A DNA stretch of 64,000 bases. Origin: Streptomyces termitum (GTDB taxonomy: Bacteria; Actinomycetota; Actinomycetes; Streptomycetales; Streptomycetaceae). Every line of letters begins with the position of its first letter. Positions within the stretch are counted from its first letter, which is position 1. The position numbers and the translations under genes were made by a program. Under the pieces are notes generated by a model. The model was not told where the DNA came from. It did no database searches and saw only the letters and a list, made by a program, of their open reading frames with translations. Positions 1 to 7,207 of the stretch are shown in pieces. The stretch covers positions 1 through 64,000 of the forward strand of contig NZ_BMUL01000024.1 of NCBI RefSeq assembly GCF_014650175.1, read 5' to 3'.

Positions 1-57
1 CGATTCCCCCATGTGGTGTACGAAGTCGTTCGAACGCGAGCGAGCCTATGAGGGTGA

Positions 58-244
58 TCGCGCTGTCGCTGTGCATCCCGCGCGGGTCCGGCGGGCCGCG
101 CAGGACGCCGGCTTCCTGGTGAACTCGGCGGGACCCGCCGTCGTCCGGCTGGCCCCCGCCCTGACACTGGAGGAGGAAGAGGCCGCGGCCCTCGTGTCGG
201 CCCTCCCCGAAATCCTCGACGCCTCCGCGGACGACGGCACCTGA
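58..244 (+). pseudogene. argD: C-terminal fragment of acetylornithine aminotransferase (ArgD-like)
   Basis: The reading frame ending at the TGA at 242-244 contains AAQDAGFLVN, then VVRLAPALTL and a final ALPEIL stretch. This is the usual C-terminus of acetylornithine/succinyldiaminopimelate aminotransferases. Only about 60 residues match. The PLP-binding body of this roughly 400-residue enzyme is absent, and the codons before position 58 do not continue the family, so this is a relic and not a gene running in from the left edge. ArgD belongs to ornithine and arginine synthesis. Its presence beside an ornithine-based siderophore locus may be chance or may mark an old recombination boundary. 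Identification is from memory of the family pattern. Confidence 0.55.
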
Positions 245-258
245 CGGCGACGCGCGCG

Positions 259-284
259 GACGGGCCGTGACACCGCGGCCCGTC
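259..284. terminator. Hairpin between convergent reading frames
   Basis: GACGGGCC and GGCCCGTC form a perfect 8-bp stem around a 10-nt loop. It lies just past the ArgD remnant and before the 3' end of the leftward siderophore-uptake operon. There is no T-run, as is common in Streptomyces terminators. Confidence 0.45.
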
Positions 285-389
285 GGCACGGCCGGTGCCG
301 CCGGCATGCCTGCGGAGCGGAGGAGCCGGGCCCGGCAGGGCCACAGGGCCGAGAGGTCGGGTCCGGTCGGTGGCCAGGCCGACGAGGTG

Positions 390-620
390 CTACGCGCAGG
401 GGCCGCCCGGGTAGTCGTCGGTCTCCGGGGCTCCGGCCGTCCGCATGCGGCGCAGGACTTCCGGGAGGAACCGGTCGTCGACGTCGACCGGGAAGTTGGA
501 GCTCCGGTCGAAGACCATCGGCTCGTCGGCGCCCGTGTGCCAGATGACCCAGCGCGGCGGCACGGCCGGGGGCTCCCACAGTTCGGCGAAGCGCTCCGGG
601 ACGTTTCCGTCGCCGCTCAC
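390..620 (-). CDS. Small uncharacterised protein, last gene of siderophore-uptake operon
   Basis: This is a 76-residue acidic protein starting at GTG 620-618. The GTG overlaps the TGA of the upstream amidohydrolase as GTGA, which implies translational coupling. I do not recognise a family. It has no signal peptide or membrane segment, and it contains the clusters WEPPAVPPRW and WHTGADEP. Third codon positions are nearly all G or C, supporting real coding. Its position as the last gene after two permeases, an ATPase and an amidohydrolase suggests a role linked to intracellular siderophore handling, but nothing in the sequence states what it does. Confidence 0.7.
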   Translation of the reverse strand: MSGDGNVPERFAELWEPPAVPPRWVIWHTGADEPMVFDRSSNFPVDVDDRFLPEVLRRMRTAGAPETDDYPGGPCA

Positions 621-2200
621 GGCCTGGCCTCCCCGGTGGCCTCGCGGCCGTCGACGAAGGTCGACACGACCTCGATCCCACCGATCCGGGAGGGGGCGAC
701 GCGCCGCGGGTCGTCTCCCAGTACGACGAGGTCGGCACGCTTCCCCGGGGCGAGGACGCCCGCGCTGTCGTCCCAGCGGCAGGCGTACGCGCCGGCGACG
801 GTGTAGGCGCGCAGCGCCTCGTCCACGGTGACGGCCTCGTCGGGTCCGATGGGCCGGCCGGAGACGGAGGTGCGCTCGACCATGAACTGGACGGCGCGCA
901 GCGGGGAGCCGTCCGTGACGGGCCGGTCGGAGCTGCCGACGAGGGTCACGCCGTGGTCGAGGAAGCCGCGGCCCCGGTACATCCAGGGGGCCCGCCGCTC
1001 CCCCATGACGTCGGCGTAGTCGTCGCCGAAGCAGCGCAGGAAGTTGGGCTGGACCACCGCGCTGACGCCGAGCCGGGCGAAGCGCGGGAGCTGGTCGGGG
1101 CGGATCAGCCCGGCGTGCTCGACGCGGTGCCGGGCGTCGGGGCGGGGGCGCGCCTTCTGTGCCTGCTCCAGGGCGTCGAGGGCGAGGTCGGCCGCGCGAT
1201 CGCCGATCGCGTGCACGGCGAGCTGCCAGCCGGCGAGGTGGCCGTCCACGATGAGGTCGGTGAGCCGGTCGGGGTCGTCCTGGAGCTGTCCGGTGTGTTC
1301 CATCCCCTCGTACGGCTCCGTGAGGGCGGCCGTCCGGGCCATCATCCCGCCGTCGGTGTAGATCTTGAGCGCGCCGACGGAGAGCCAGTCGTCGCCGAAG
1401 CCGGTGCGCAGACCGAGGTCGAGCGCGCGGGGTATGCCGTCGTGCTCGTGGGTGCGGACCGGCTTCAGGGTGTCGCCGCCGGGCATGAGCTGGACCCGCA
1501 GGGGCAGCCGGCCCTCGTCGCGCAGGAGCTGGTAGGCGCCGAGTTCGACGGCGCTGTGCCCGAGCAGCCCTCCGCCGATACCGGCCTCGGCGCAGGCCGT
1601 GATGCCCTCCGCAAGGCAGGCGCGGCCGGCGTGCTCGATGGCGTCGGCGAGCTCGGCCTGGGAGTACGGCAGCCGCAGCTTCCGTACGGCGCCCATGGCG
1701 CCTTCCACGAGGAGGCCGTCCTCGTGGGGGACGTCGGCCGGGAGCAGGTCGAGCACCGCGGTGTTGACGACGCAGGCGTGGCCGGAGTCGTGCATGAGGA
1801 AGATCCGGCGCCCGTGGCCGACCCTGTCCAGTTCGGCGGCGGTCAGGTGCCGGCCGAGGACCCGCTGGTCGTAGCCGCCGACGCTGACCCAGGAGCCGGG
1901 TCCGCCGCCACGCGTGGCGGCCTCCTCCACGGCCCGGAGGACCTCCTCCACGCGGGTGAGCCCGGCGATGCTGGAGGTGCGCGCCTTGAGTCCGGCCCAC
2001 GACAGGTGCACGTGGCTGTCGATGAACCCCGGCAGCACGGTGGCCCCCTGGAGGTCGACGACCTCCCGGGCGGGCAGCGAGGTCACGGCCTCGTCCACGC
2101 CGACGACGCGGCCCCGCCAGATGCCCAGGTCGCGGGCGACCGGGTGGTCCGGGTCCATGGTGAGGATGTTCGCGTTCGTCAGCCTCGTACAGAGCATCAT
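617..2200 (-). CDS. Amidohydrolase family 3 (YtcJ-like) metal-dependent hydrolase
   Basis: A 527-residue cytosolic protein of the amidohydrolase superfamily, with normal full length for YtcJ-type enzymes. The metal site is visible: HVH after GFIDS near residue 60, VHAIGD near 330, RVEHAG near 365, and SSDRPV near 410 supplying the late Asp. The start ATG at 2200 lies 12 nt after the ATPase stop, and the ribosome site AGGACGG overlaps that TAG, so it is translated in the uptake operon. Family members cleave C-N bonds in varied amides, so the substrate cannot be read. The locus has no coelichelin-type esterase gene (cchJ). I infer that this enzyme may open the imported siderophore to release iron, though general catabolism is possible. 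Confidence 0.85.
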   Translation of the reverse strand: MMLCTRLTNANILTMDPDHPVARDLGIWRGRVVGVDEAVTSLPAREVVDLQGATVLPGFIDSHVHLSWAGLKARTSSIAGLTRVEEVLRAVEEAATRGGGPGSWVSVGGYDQRVLGRHLTAAELDRVGHGRRIFLMHDSGHACVVNTAVLDLLPADVPHEDGLLVEGAMGAVRKLRLPYSQAELADAIEHAGRACLAEGITACAEAGIGGGLLGHSAVELGAYQLLRDEGRLPLRVQLMPGGDTLKPVRTHEHDGIPRALDLGLRTGFGDDWLSVGALKIYTDGGMMARTAALTEPYEGMEHTGQLQDDPDRLTDLIVDGHLAGWQLAVHAIGDRAADLALDALEQAQKARPRPDARHRVEHAGLIRPDQLPRFARLGVSAVVQPNFLRCFGDDYADVMGERRAPWMYRGRGFLDHGVTLVGSSDRPVTDGSPLRAVQFMVERTSVSGRPIGPDEAVTVDEALRAYTVAGAYACRWDDSAGVLAPGKRADLVVLGDDPRRVAPSRIGGIEVVSTFVDGREATGEARP

Positions 2201-2212
2201 GGGCTGTCCGTC

Positions 2213-3085
2213 CTAACGGGGTTCGGCCATCACGGATTCGGGCGACCGGCCGTGCCCTTCGCCGTCCTCGGGCGCGAACCGCCGGGGTGCGGCGGGGATC
2301 ATGAGGGGGGTGCCGGTCTCGGGGTCGTCGATGATGCGGCAGGCCAGGCCGAAGACGTCCTCGACGAGTTCCGCGGTCATGACGTCGGCGGGGGCGCCTT
2401 CGGCGGCGACGGTGCCGCCGGGGCGCATGACGACGAGGTGGGTGGCGTAGCGGCAGGCCTGGTTGAGGTCGTGCAGCACGGCGACGACGGTGTGGCCCTT
2501 GCGGGCGTGGAGGTCGGCGCAGAGGTCGAGGACGTCCACCTGGTGGGCGATGTCGAGGAAGGTGGTGGGCTCGTCGAGGAGGAGCAGCGAGGTCTGCTGG
2601 GCAAGGACCATGGAGAGCCAGACGCGCTGGCGCTGGCCGCCGGAGAGGTCGTCGACGGGCCGGTCGGCGAGTTCGAGGACGCCGGTCTGCCGCATGGCGT
2701 CGACGACGGCCGTCTCGTCGTCGGCGGACCACTGCTTGAGGAGCCCCTGGTGGGGGTAGCGGCCGCGGGCGACGAGGTCGCCGACGGTGATGCCGCCGGG
2801 GGCGGTGGAGGTCTGCGGGAGGAGTCCGATGCGGCGGGCGACTTCGCGGGAGCGGTACGAGGCGATGGCGGCGCCGTCGAGGTGGACCTGCCCGTGGCGG
2901 GGCTTCAGCATCCGGGCGAGCGCCTTGAGGAGGGTGGACTTGCCGCAGGCGTTGGGGCCGATGATGACGGTGAAGGAGTGGTCCGGGATGTCGACGCCGA
3001 GGTGGGTGGCGACCGTCCGCTGGTCGTAGGAGAGCGTCAGGTCCTCGGCGCGCAGCCGGGGCGTGGGAGGGTGTGGTGCTGTCAT
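2213..3085 (-). CDS. Ferric-siderophore ABC importer ATPase (FecE/FepC type)
   Basis: A 290-residue ATPase that powers uptake of the ferric siderophore. Walker A is GPNACGKST near residue 42, the signature is LSGGQRQR near 145, and Walker B is LLLLDEPTTFLD near 165, followed by the H-loop AVLHDLNQ. These and the overall length are typical of FecE/FepC. An alanine sits at the second X-position of Walker A where glycine is common, a tolerated variation in this family. The start ATG at 3085 overlaps the stop of the second permease as ATGA. It functions with the permeases at 3082-5255 and the lipoprotein encoded at 23855-24910, and corresponds by context to the coelichelin uptake ATPase. Confidence 0.95.
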   Translation of the reverse strand: MTAPHPPTPRLRAEDLTLSYDQRTVATHLGVDIPDHSFTVIIGPNACGKSTLLKALARMLKPRHGQVHLDGAAIASYRSREVARRIGLLPQTSTAPGGITVGDLVARGRYPHQGLLKQWSADDETAVVDAMRQTGVLELADRPVDDLSGGQRQRVWLSMVLAQQTSLLLLDEPTTFLDIAHQVDVLDLCADLHARKGHTVVAVLHDLNQACRYATHLVVMRPGGTVAAEGAPADVMTAELVEDVFGLACRIIDDPETGTPLMIPAAPRRFAPEDGEGHGRSPESVMAEPR

Positions 3086-4194
3086 GCGCGGCTCTTTCGC
3101 GACTCGGTGATCAGTAGCCAGATCAGGTACAGCCCGCCGATGGTGCCGGTGGCCGTACCGACGGGGAGAAGGGCCGGGGCGAACAGGCGCTGGGCGGCGA
3201 GGTCGCTGCCGGCGAGGAGCAGCGCGCCCGTGAGCGCGGCGGGCAGCAGGGCGGGGCCGGCGGTGCGGGTCAGGCGCCGGGCGAGCTGGGGCGCGGCCAG
3301 GGCGATGAACCAGATCGGGCCGGTCACGGCGGTGGCGAAGGCGGCCAGGGCGACGCTGACGACGAGGAGCGTCGCGCGGGTGCGGGTGACGTTCACGCCG
3401 AGGGCGGTGGCGGTGAGGTCGCCCATCTCGACCATGGAGAGCCTGCGGGAGAGGACGAAGGCGGGCGGGAGGAGGACCGCGCAGGCCAGGAGGATGGCCT
3501 GGGCGTGGATCCAGCCGCGGTTGCCGAGGCTGCCGATCAGCCACGCCTGGGCCTCCAGGGCCTCCTGGAAGGTCGCCCGGGTGATCAGGTAGGAGTTGAC
3601 GGCGAGGAGGAGGGTGCTGACGCCGATGCCGGTGACGATCAGGCGGAAGCCGTGCAGTCCGCGGCCGAGCATGAGGAAGTGGACGGCGGCGGCGGTGGCG
3701 AGGCCTCCGACGAGGGCGCCGGCCGCGATCTGGGTCATGCTGCCGTGCACCAGGATGATGACGGTGAGCGCGCCGACGGCCGAGCCGTTGGTGAAGCCGA
3801 TGATGTCCGGGCTGCCCAGCGCGTTGCCGGTCAGGCTCGTCAGGAGCGCGCCGCTGACGGCGAGGGCGGCGCCGACCGTGAGGGCGGTGAGCAGGCGGGG
3901 CAGGCGCAGGGTGTTGACGATGAAGTCGGCGCCTCCCGAGTCCTGTCCGGCCAGCGCCCGGACGACCTCGCCGACGGACAGTTCGTAGTCGCCGGTCGTG
4001 AGGCTGATGAGCGCGACCGCGACCAGGACGGCGAGGGTCGCGGCCGTCACGACGATGGCCCGGCCCCGTATCCGTACCGACAGTCCGCCGGCGCGCAGGA
4101 CGGTTCCGGTGATCACGCGCGGCCGGTGGACCCACCGGCCCGTGGTGGTCGCGGGCGCCGGAGGGGCGGGGGGCGTGTCGTGTGCGGTGCTCAC
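3082..4194 (-). CDS. Ferric-siderophore ABC importer permease (FecCD family), second subunit
   Basis: A 370-residue membrane protein with an extended cytoplasmic N-terminus of about 45 residues, followed by the hydrophobic segments expected of BtuC/FecD permeases. Family landmarks are LRLPRLLTAL near residue 95, GNALGSPDIIGF near 125, and the ATPase-coupling region MGDLTATALGVNV near 250. The start is GTG at 4194, overlapping the TGA of the first permease. It should pair with the first permease to make a heterodimeric channel for the ferric siderophore. Expression is expected from the iron box at 5349. Confidence 0.95.
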   Translation of the reverse strand: MSTAHDTPPAPPAPATTTGRWVHRPRVITGTVLRAGGLSVRIRGRAIVVTAATLAVLVAVALISLTTGDYELSVGEVVRALAGQDSGGADFIVNTLRLPRLLTALTVGAALAVSGALLTSLTGNALGSPDIIGFTNGSAVGALTVIILVHGSMTQIAAGALVGGLATAAAVHFLMLGRGLHGFRLIVTGIGVSTLLLAVNSYLITRATFQEALEAQAWLIGSLGNRGWIHAQAILLACAVLLPPAFVLSRRLSMVEMGDLTATALGVNVTRTRATLLVVSVALAAFATAVTGPIWFIALAAPQLARRLTRTAGPALLPAALTGALLLAGSDLAAQRLFAPALLPVGTATGTIGGLYLIWLLITESRKSRA

Positions 4195-5255
4195 AGCATG
4201 ACCAGCTTTCGGCGTCGGCACAGCGCGAGGAACACGGGCGCGCCCAGGAACGCGGTGACGATGCCGACCTGGACCTCGCCCGGCGCGCCCATCACCCGGC
4301 CCAGGACGTCCGCGCCGATGAGCAGGACGGGGGCGAGCAGCATCGAGTAGGCGAGCACCCAGCGCTGGTCCGGGCCGACGACGAAGCGCGCGATGTGCGG
4401 GACGACGAGGCCGACGAAGGCGATCGGTCCGGCGGCGGCGGTCGCGGCGCCGCAGAGCAGCATGACGCCGACGGCGCCGAGGATCCGGGTCCGGTGGACG
4501 TTCACGCCCAGCGCCCGCCCCATCTGGTCGCCCAGGGCGAGGGCGTTGAGCGAGGGGCCGAGCAGCAGGGCGATCACCAGTCCGGTCGCCACGAACGGCA
4601 GGACCACGTACACGATGTCGAGGTACCGGCCGGCGAGCGAGCCCACCGTCCAGAAGCGGAACTGGTCGAAGGCGCGCGGGTTCAGCAGAAGAACCGCCGA
4701 GTTGAAGGCGTACAGCACCGCCGTCACCGCGGCACCGGCGACCACCAGGCGGTCGGGGGTCGCGAGCTGGCGTCCGGCCGAGCCCAGCAGGTGGACGACC
4801 GCCGAGGCGAGGGCCGCGCCGAGGAAGGCGAACCACACGTACCCGAGGACGGACCCCACCCCCAGGAAGGCGATGGCGACGACGACGCCGGCGGAGGAAC
4901 CGAGGCTGATGCCGAGCAGTCCCGGCTCCGCGAGCGGGTTGCGGGTCAGTGCCTGCATGAGCGCGCCCGACAGTCCCAGGGCCGCGCCGACGAGCAGTCC
5001 GAGCAGGGTCCTGGGGATGCGGTAGTCGTGGATGATGACCGAGGTCTCGGATCCGTCGGGGTTCCAGAGCGCGTTCCACGTGGCGGAGAACGCGATCCCC
5101 CGCGTGCCCGTCCACACGCTCAGCAGAGCCACCAGGACCAGCGCGGCCAGGACGACGAGCAGTCCGGTGCCCCGCAGCGCGGCGCCTCGGCGTGGTGCGG
5201 GCAGGACGGTGGGGGCGGCCTCCGCGTCGGACATCACCCGGATTTCGACCGGCAA
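4191..5255 (-). CDS. Ferric-siderophore ABC importer permease (FecCD family), first subunit
   Basis: A 354-residue polytopic FecCD permease. Landmarks are YRIPRTLLGLLVGAALGLSG near residue 80, TRNPLAEPGLLG near 105 and the coupling region LGDQMGRALGVNV near 240. Two starts are possible. TTG at 5255 follows an AGGGGG ribosome site about 8 nt upstream and is preferred. The in-frame ATG at 5234 has no convincing site and would shorten the protein by 7 residues. This is the first gene of the leftward uptake operon, about 95 bp from an iron box, so repression by an iron-loaded DmdR/DtxR regulator is expected. Confidence 0.94.
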   Translation of the reverse strand: MPVEIRVMSDAEAAPTVLPAPRRGAALRGTGLLVVLAALVLVALLSVWTGTRGIAFSATWNALWNPDGSETSVIIHDYRIPRTLLGLLVGAALGLSGALMQALTRNPLAEPGLLGISLGSSAGVVVAIAFLGVGSVLGYVWFAFLGAALASAVVHLLGSAGRQLATPDRLVVAGAAVTAVLYAFNSAVLLLNPRAFDQFRFWTVGSLAGRYLDIVYVVLPFVATGLVIALLLGPSLNALALGDQMGRALGVNVHRTRILGAVGVMLLCGAATAAAGPIAFVGLVVPHIARFVVGPDQRWVLAYSMLLAPVLLIGADVLGRVMGAPGEVQVGIVTAFLGAPVFLALCRRRKLVML

Positions 5256-5348
5256 CGACTTTTCCCCCTGACGGCGGTGCGCGCGTGCCGCGGGCGTTCG
5301 CGCGCTGTAGGGATGAGGTGGCGGTTCGACGCACCTGAGGCTTGCAAC

Positions 5349-5367
5349 TTAGGCGAGGCTAACCGAA
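5349..5367. promoter_or_regulatory. Iron box (DmdR/DtxR-type operator), uptake operon
   Basis: TTAGGCGAGGCTAACCGAA matches the actinobacterial iron box, an imperfect 19-bp palindrome built on TTAGGTTAGSCTAACCTAA, at most positions. It lies upstream of the leftward uptake operon. Confidence 0.8.
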
Positions 5368-5464
5368 CGTGGTCGGTGGGTCAACGCGCCTGCGCACAGG
5401 GCGAGATGGCCCGTCAGGGCACTCACCCGCAGGGATGTTCGGCCGCACCACGCCTGCTCGACCT

Positions 5465-5483
5465 TCAGGATAGCCTTACCTAA
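5465..5483. promoter_or_regulatory. Iron box upstream of ABC exporter pair
   Basis: On the minus strand this reads TTAGGTAAGGCTATCCTGA, a good match to the 19-bp iron box. It ends 29 bp before the start codon of the rightward exporter gene, a position suited to blocking its promoter when iron is plentiful. Confidence 0.82.
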
Positions 5484-5512
5484 CTTTCCCATGACTCCGG
5501 ATGGAGGGTCCC

Positions 5513-7207
5513 ATGCCTGTTGGAGGACCGACCGGAGGACTCGTCCTCCGCGAGGCGATCAGAGGCCAGCGCCGAAGGATCGTCCCGGCGTCCGCGCTCG
5601 GCATGATCCACCAGGCGTGCGAGGCCCTGGTCCCCGTGGTCATCGGCGCCGCCATCGACTCGGCGTTCGCCACCGGCTCCGCCCAGGCCCTGTTGCGCTG
5701 GCTACTGCTCCTGGGCGTCCTCTTCCTCGTGCTGTCCACCTGCTACCGGACGAGCGCCAGGATCGCCGAGGGCGCCGGGGAACACGCCGCCCACCGGCTC
5801 CGCCTCGAACTCGGCGCCCGCGTCCTCGACCCGCGCGGCGGCGCCGACGCCGACCGCCTGCCCGGCGCGCTCACCAGCATCGCCACCAACGACGCCCGCC
5901 GCGTCGGCTCCGTCGCCACCGTGCTCCCCTACGGCTGCGCGGCGATCGCCGCGCTCGTGGTCAGCGCCGTCGCCCTGCTGAGGATCTCCGTCCCGCTCGG
6001 CCTGCTCGTCCTCCTCGGCATCCCGCCCCTGCTCTGGCTCGGCCACCGCATCAGCCGGCCCCTGGAACAGCGCAGCGAGACCGAGCAGGAGAGCGCCGCG
6101 CACGCCTCCGGCGTCGCCGCCGACCTGGTCTCCGGCCTCCGCGTCCTCAAGGGCATGGGCGCCGAGTCCGCGGCCGTGGACCGCTACCGCACCACCAGCC
6201 AGGAGTCGCTGGCCGCGGCGCTGCGGGCGGCCCGCAGCCGCGCCGGCCACGAAGGCGCGCTCCTCGCCCTGACCGGCGTCTTCATCGCGGTCATCGGCAT
6301 CGTCGGCGCCTACCTGGCGATGAACGGCAGCATCAGCGTCGGCGACCTGGTCGCCGCGGTCGGACTCGCGCAGTTCCTCCTCGCCCCCTTCCAGCTCCTC
6401 GCCTACTCCAACGCCGAGTTCGCCCAGGCCCGGGCCTCCGCCCGCCGCATCGCCGACGTCCTCGCCTCCCCCACCGCCGTCACCGGCGGTGAGCGGGCCC
6501 CCGACGGCGCCACCGCCGGGCACGTCCGGCTGCGCAACGTCCACCTGGGCGACCTGCGCGGGGTCGACCTCGACTTCCCGGCCGGCAGCCTCACCGGCGT
6601 CGTGACCCGTGATCCGGCCGCCGCCCGGGACCTCCTCCTCGCCCTCGCCCGCGAGACGGACCCCGCCGACGGACACGTCGAACTCGACGGCGTACCGCTG
6701 ACCGAGCTCGACCCGGATCTGCTGCGCCGCCGCGTGCTCGTCTCCCCCCACGACGCCGACCTGTTCGAGAGCAGCCTCCTGGACAACGTGCGGGCGGGGG
6801 CCGCCGGCCGGGAGTCGGTCGACGCCGCCCTGGCCGCCTCCACGGCGGACGAGGTGACCCGGCTGCTGCCGGACGGCGGGGACACGGTGCTCGCCGAGCG
6901 CGGCCGGTCCCTGTCCGGCGGGCAGCGTCAGCGCGTCGCGCTCGCCCGGGCCCTCGCCACCGACCGCCCTGTCCTCGTCCTGCACGACCCCACCACGGCC
7001 GTGGACACGGTCACCGAGTCCCGGATCGCCGCCCGCCTGCGGGAGAGCCGCTGGGGGCTGACCACCGTCCTGGTCACGACCAGTCCGGCGCTCCTCGCGG
7101 TGACGGACCGGGTGGTCGTCCTCGACGGGGGGACCGTGACGGCCGAGGGACCGCACGCCGCACTCGTCACCGCGAACGAGACCTACCGCAGGGCGGTGCT
7201 CGCATGA
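5513..7207 (+). CDS. ABC exporter half-transporter with degenerate ATPase site
   Basis: A 564-residue fusion of a six-helix exporter membrane domain (about 1-320) and an ATPase domain (about 335-560). I chose the ATG at 5513 over 5501 because GGAGGG lies 5 nt upstream. The ATPase domain keeps a perfect signature, LSGGQRQR. However, the Walker A region reads VTRDPAAARD with no GKS/T, the Walker B end reads LHDPTTAVD without the catalytic Glu, and the H-loop His is missing (VTTSP). It therefore cannot hydrolyse ATP alone. The next gene overlaps as ATGA and has exactly the complementary set of motifs, so the two should form a heterodimer. In coelichelin-type clusters such pairs are thought to export the siderophore. 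Confidence 0.92.
   Translation: MPVGGPTGGLVLREAIRGQRRRIVPASALGMIHQACEALVPVVIGAAIDSAFATGSAQALLRWLLLLGVLFLVLSTCYRTSARIAEGAGEHAAHRLRLELGARVLDPRGGADADRLPGALTSIATNDARRVGSVATVLPYGCAAIAALVVSAVALLRISVPLGLLVLLGIPPLLWLGHRISRPLEQRSETEQESAAHASGVAADLVSGLRVLKGMGAESAAVDRYRTTSQESLAAALRAARSRAGHEGALLALTGVFIAVIGIVGAYLAMNGSISVGDLVAAVGLAQFLLAPFQLLAYSNAEFAQARASARRIADVLASPTAVTGGERAPDGATAGHVRLRNVHLGDLRGVDLDFPAGSLTGVVTRDPAAARDLLLALARETDPADGHVELDGVPLTELDPDLLRRRVLVSPHDADLFESSLLDNVRAGAAGRESVDAALAASTADEVTRLLPDGGDTVLAERGRSLSGGQRQRVALARALATDRPVLVLHDPTTAVDTVTESRIAARLRESRWGLTTVLVTTSPALLAVTDRVVVLDGGTVTAEGPHAALVTANETYRRAVLA

Noticed and set aside
953-3592. Long plus-strand open frame of 879 codons opposite the uptake operon
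   Set aside because: It is the antisense of the amidohydrolase, ATPase and permease genes. High GC leaves frames open, and its composition (Val/Gly/Glu/Asp runs) is that of a shadow.
5500-5512. ATG 5501 as exporter start
   Set aside because: It overlaps the GGAGGG ribosome site that correctly serves ATG 5513.
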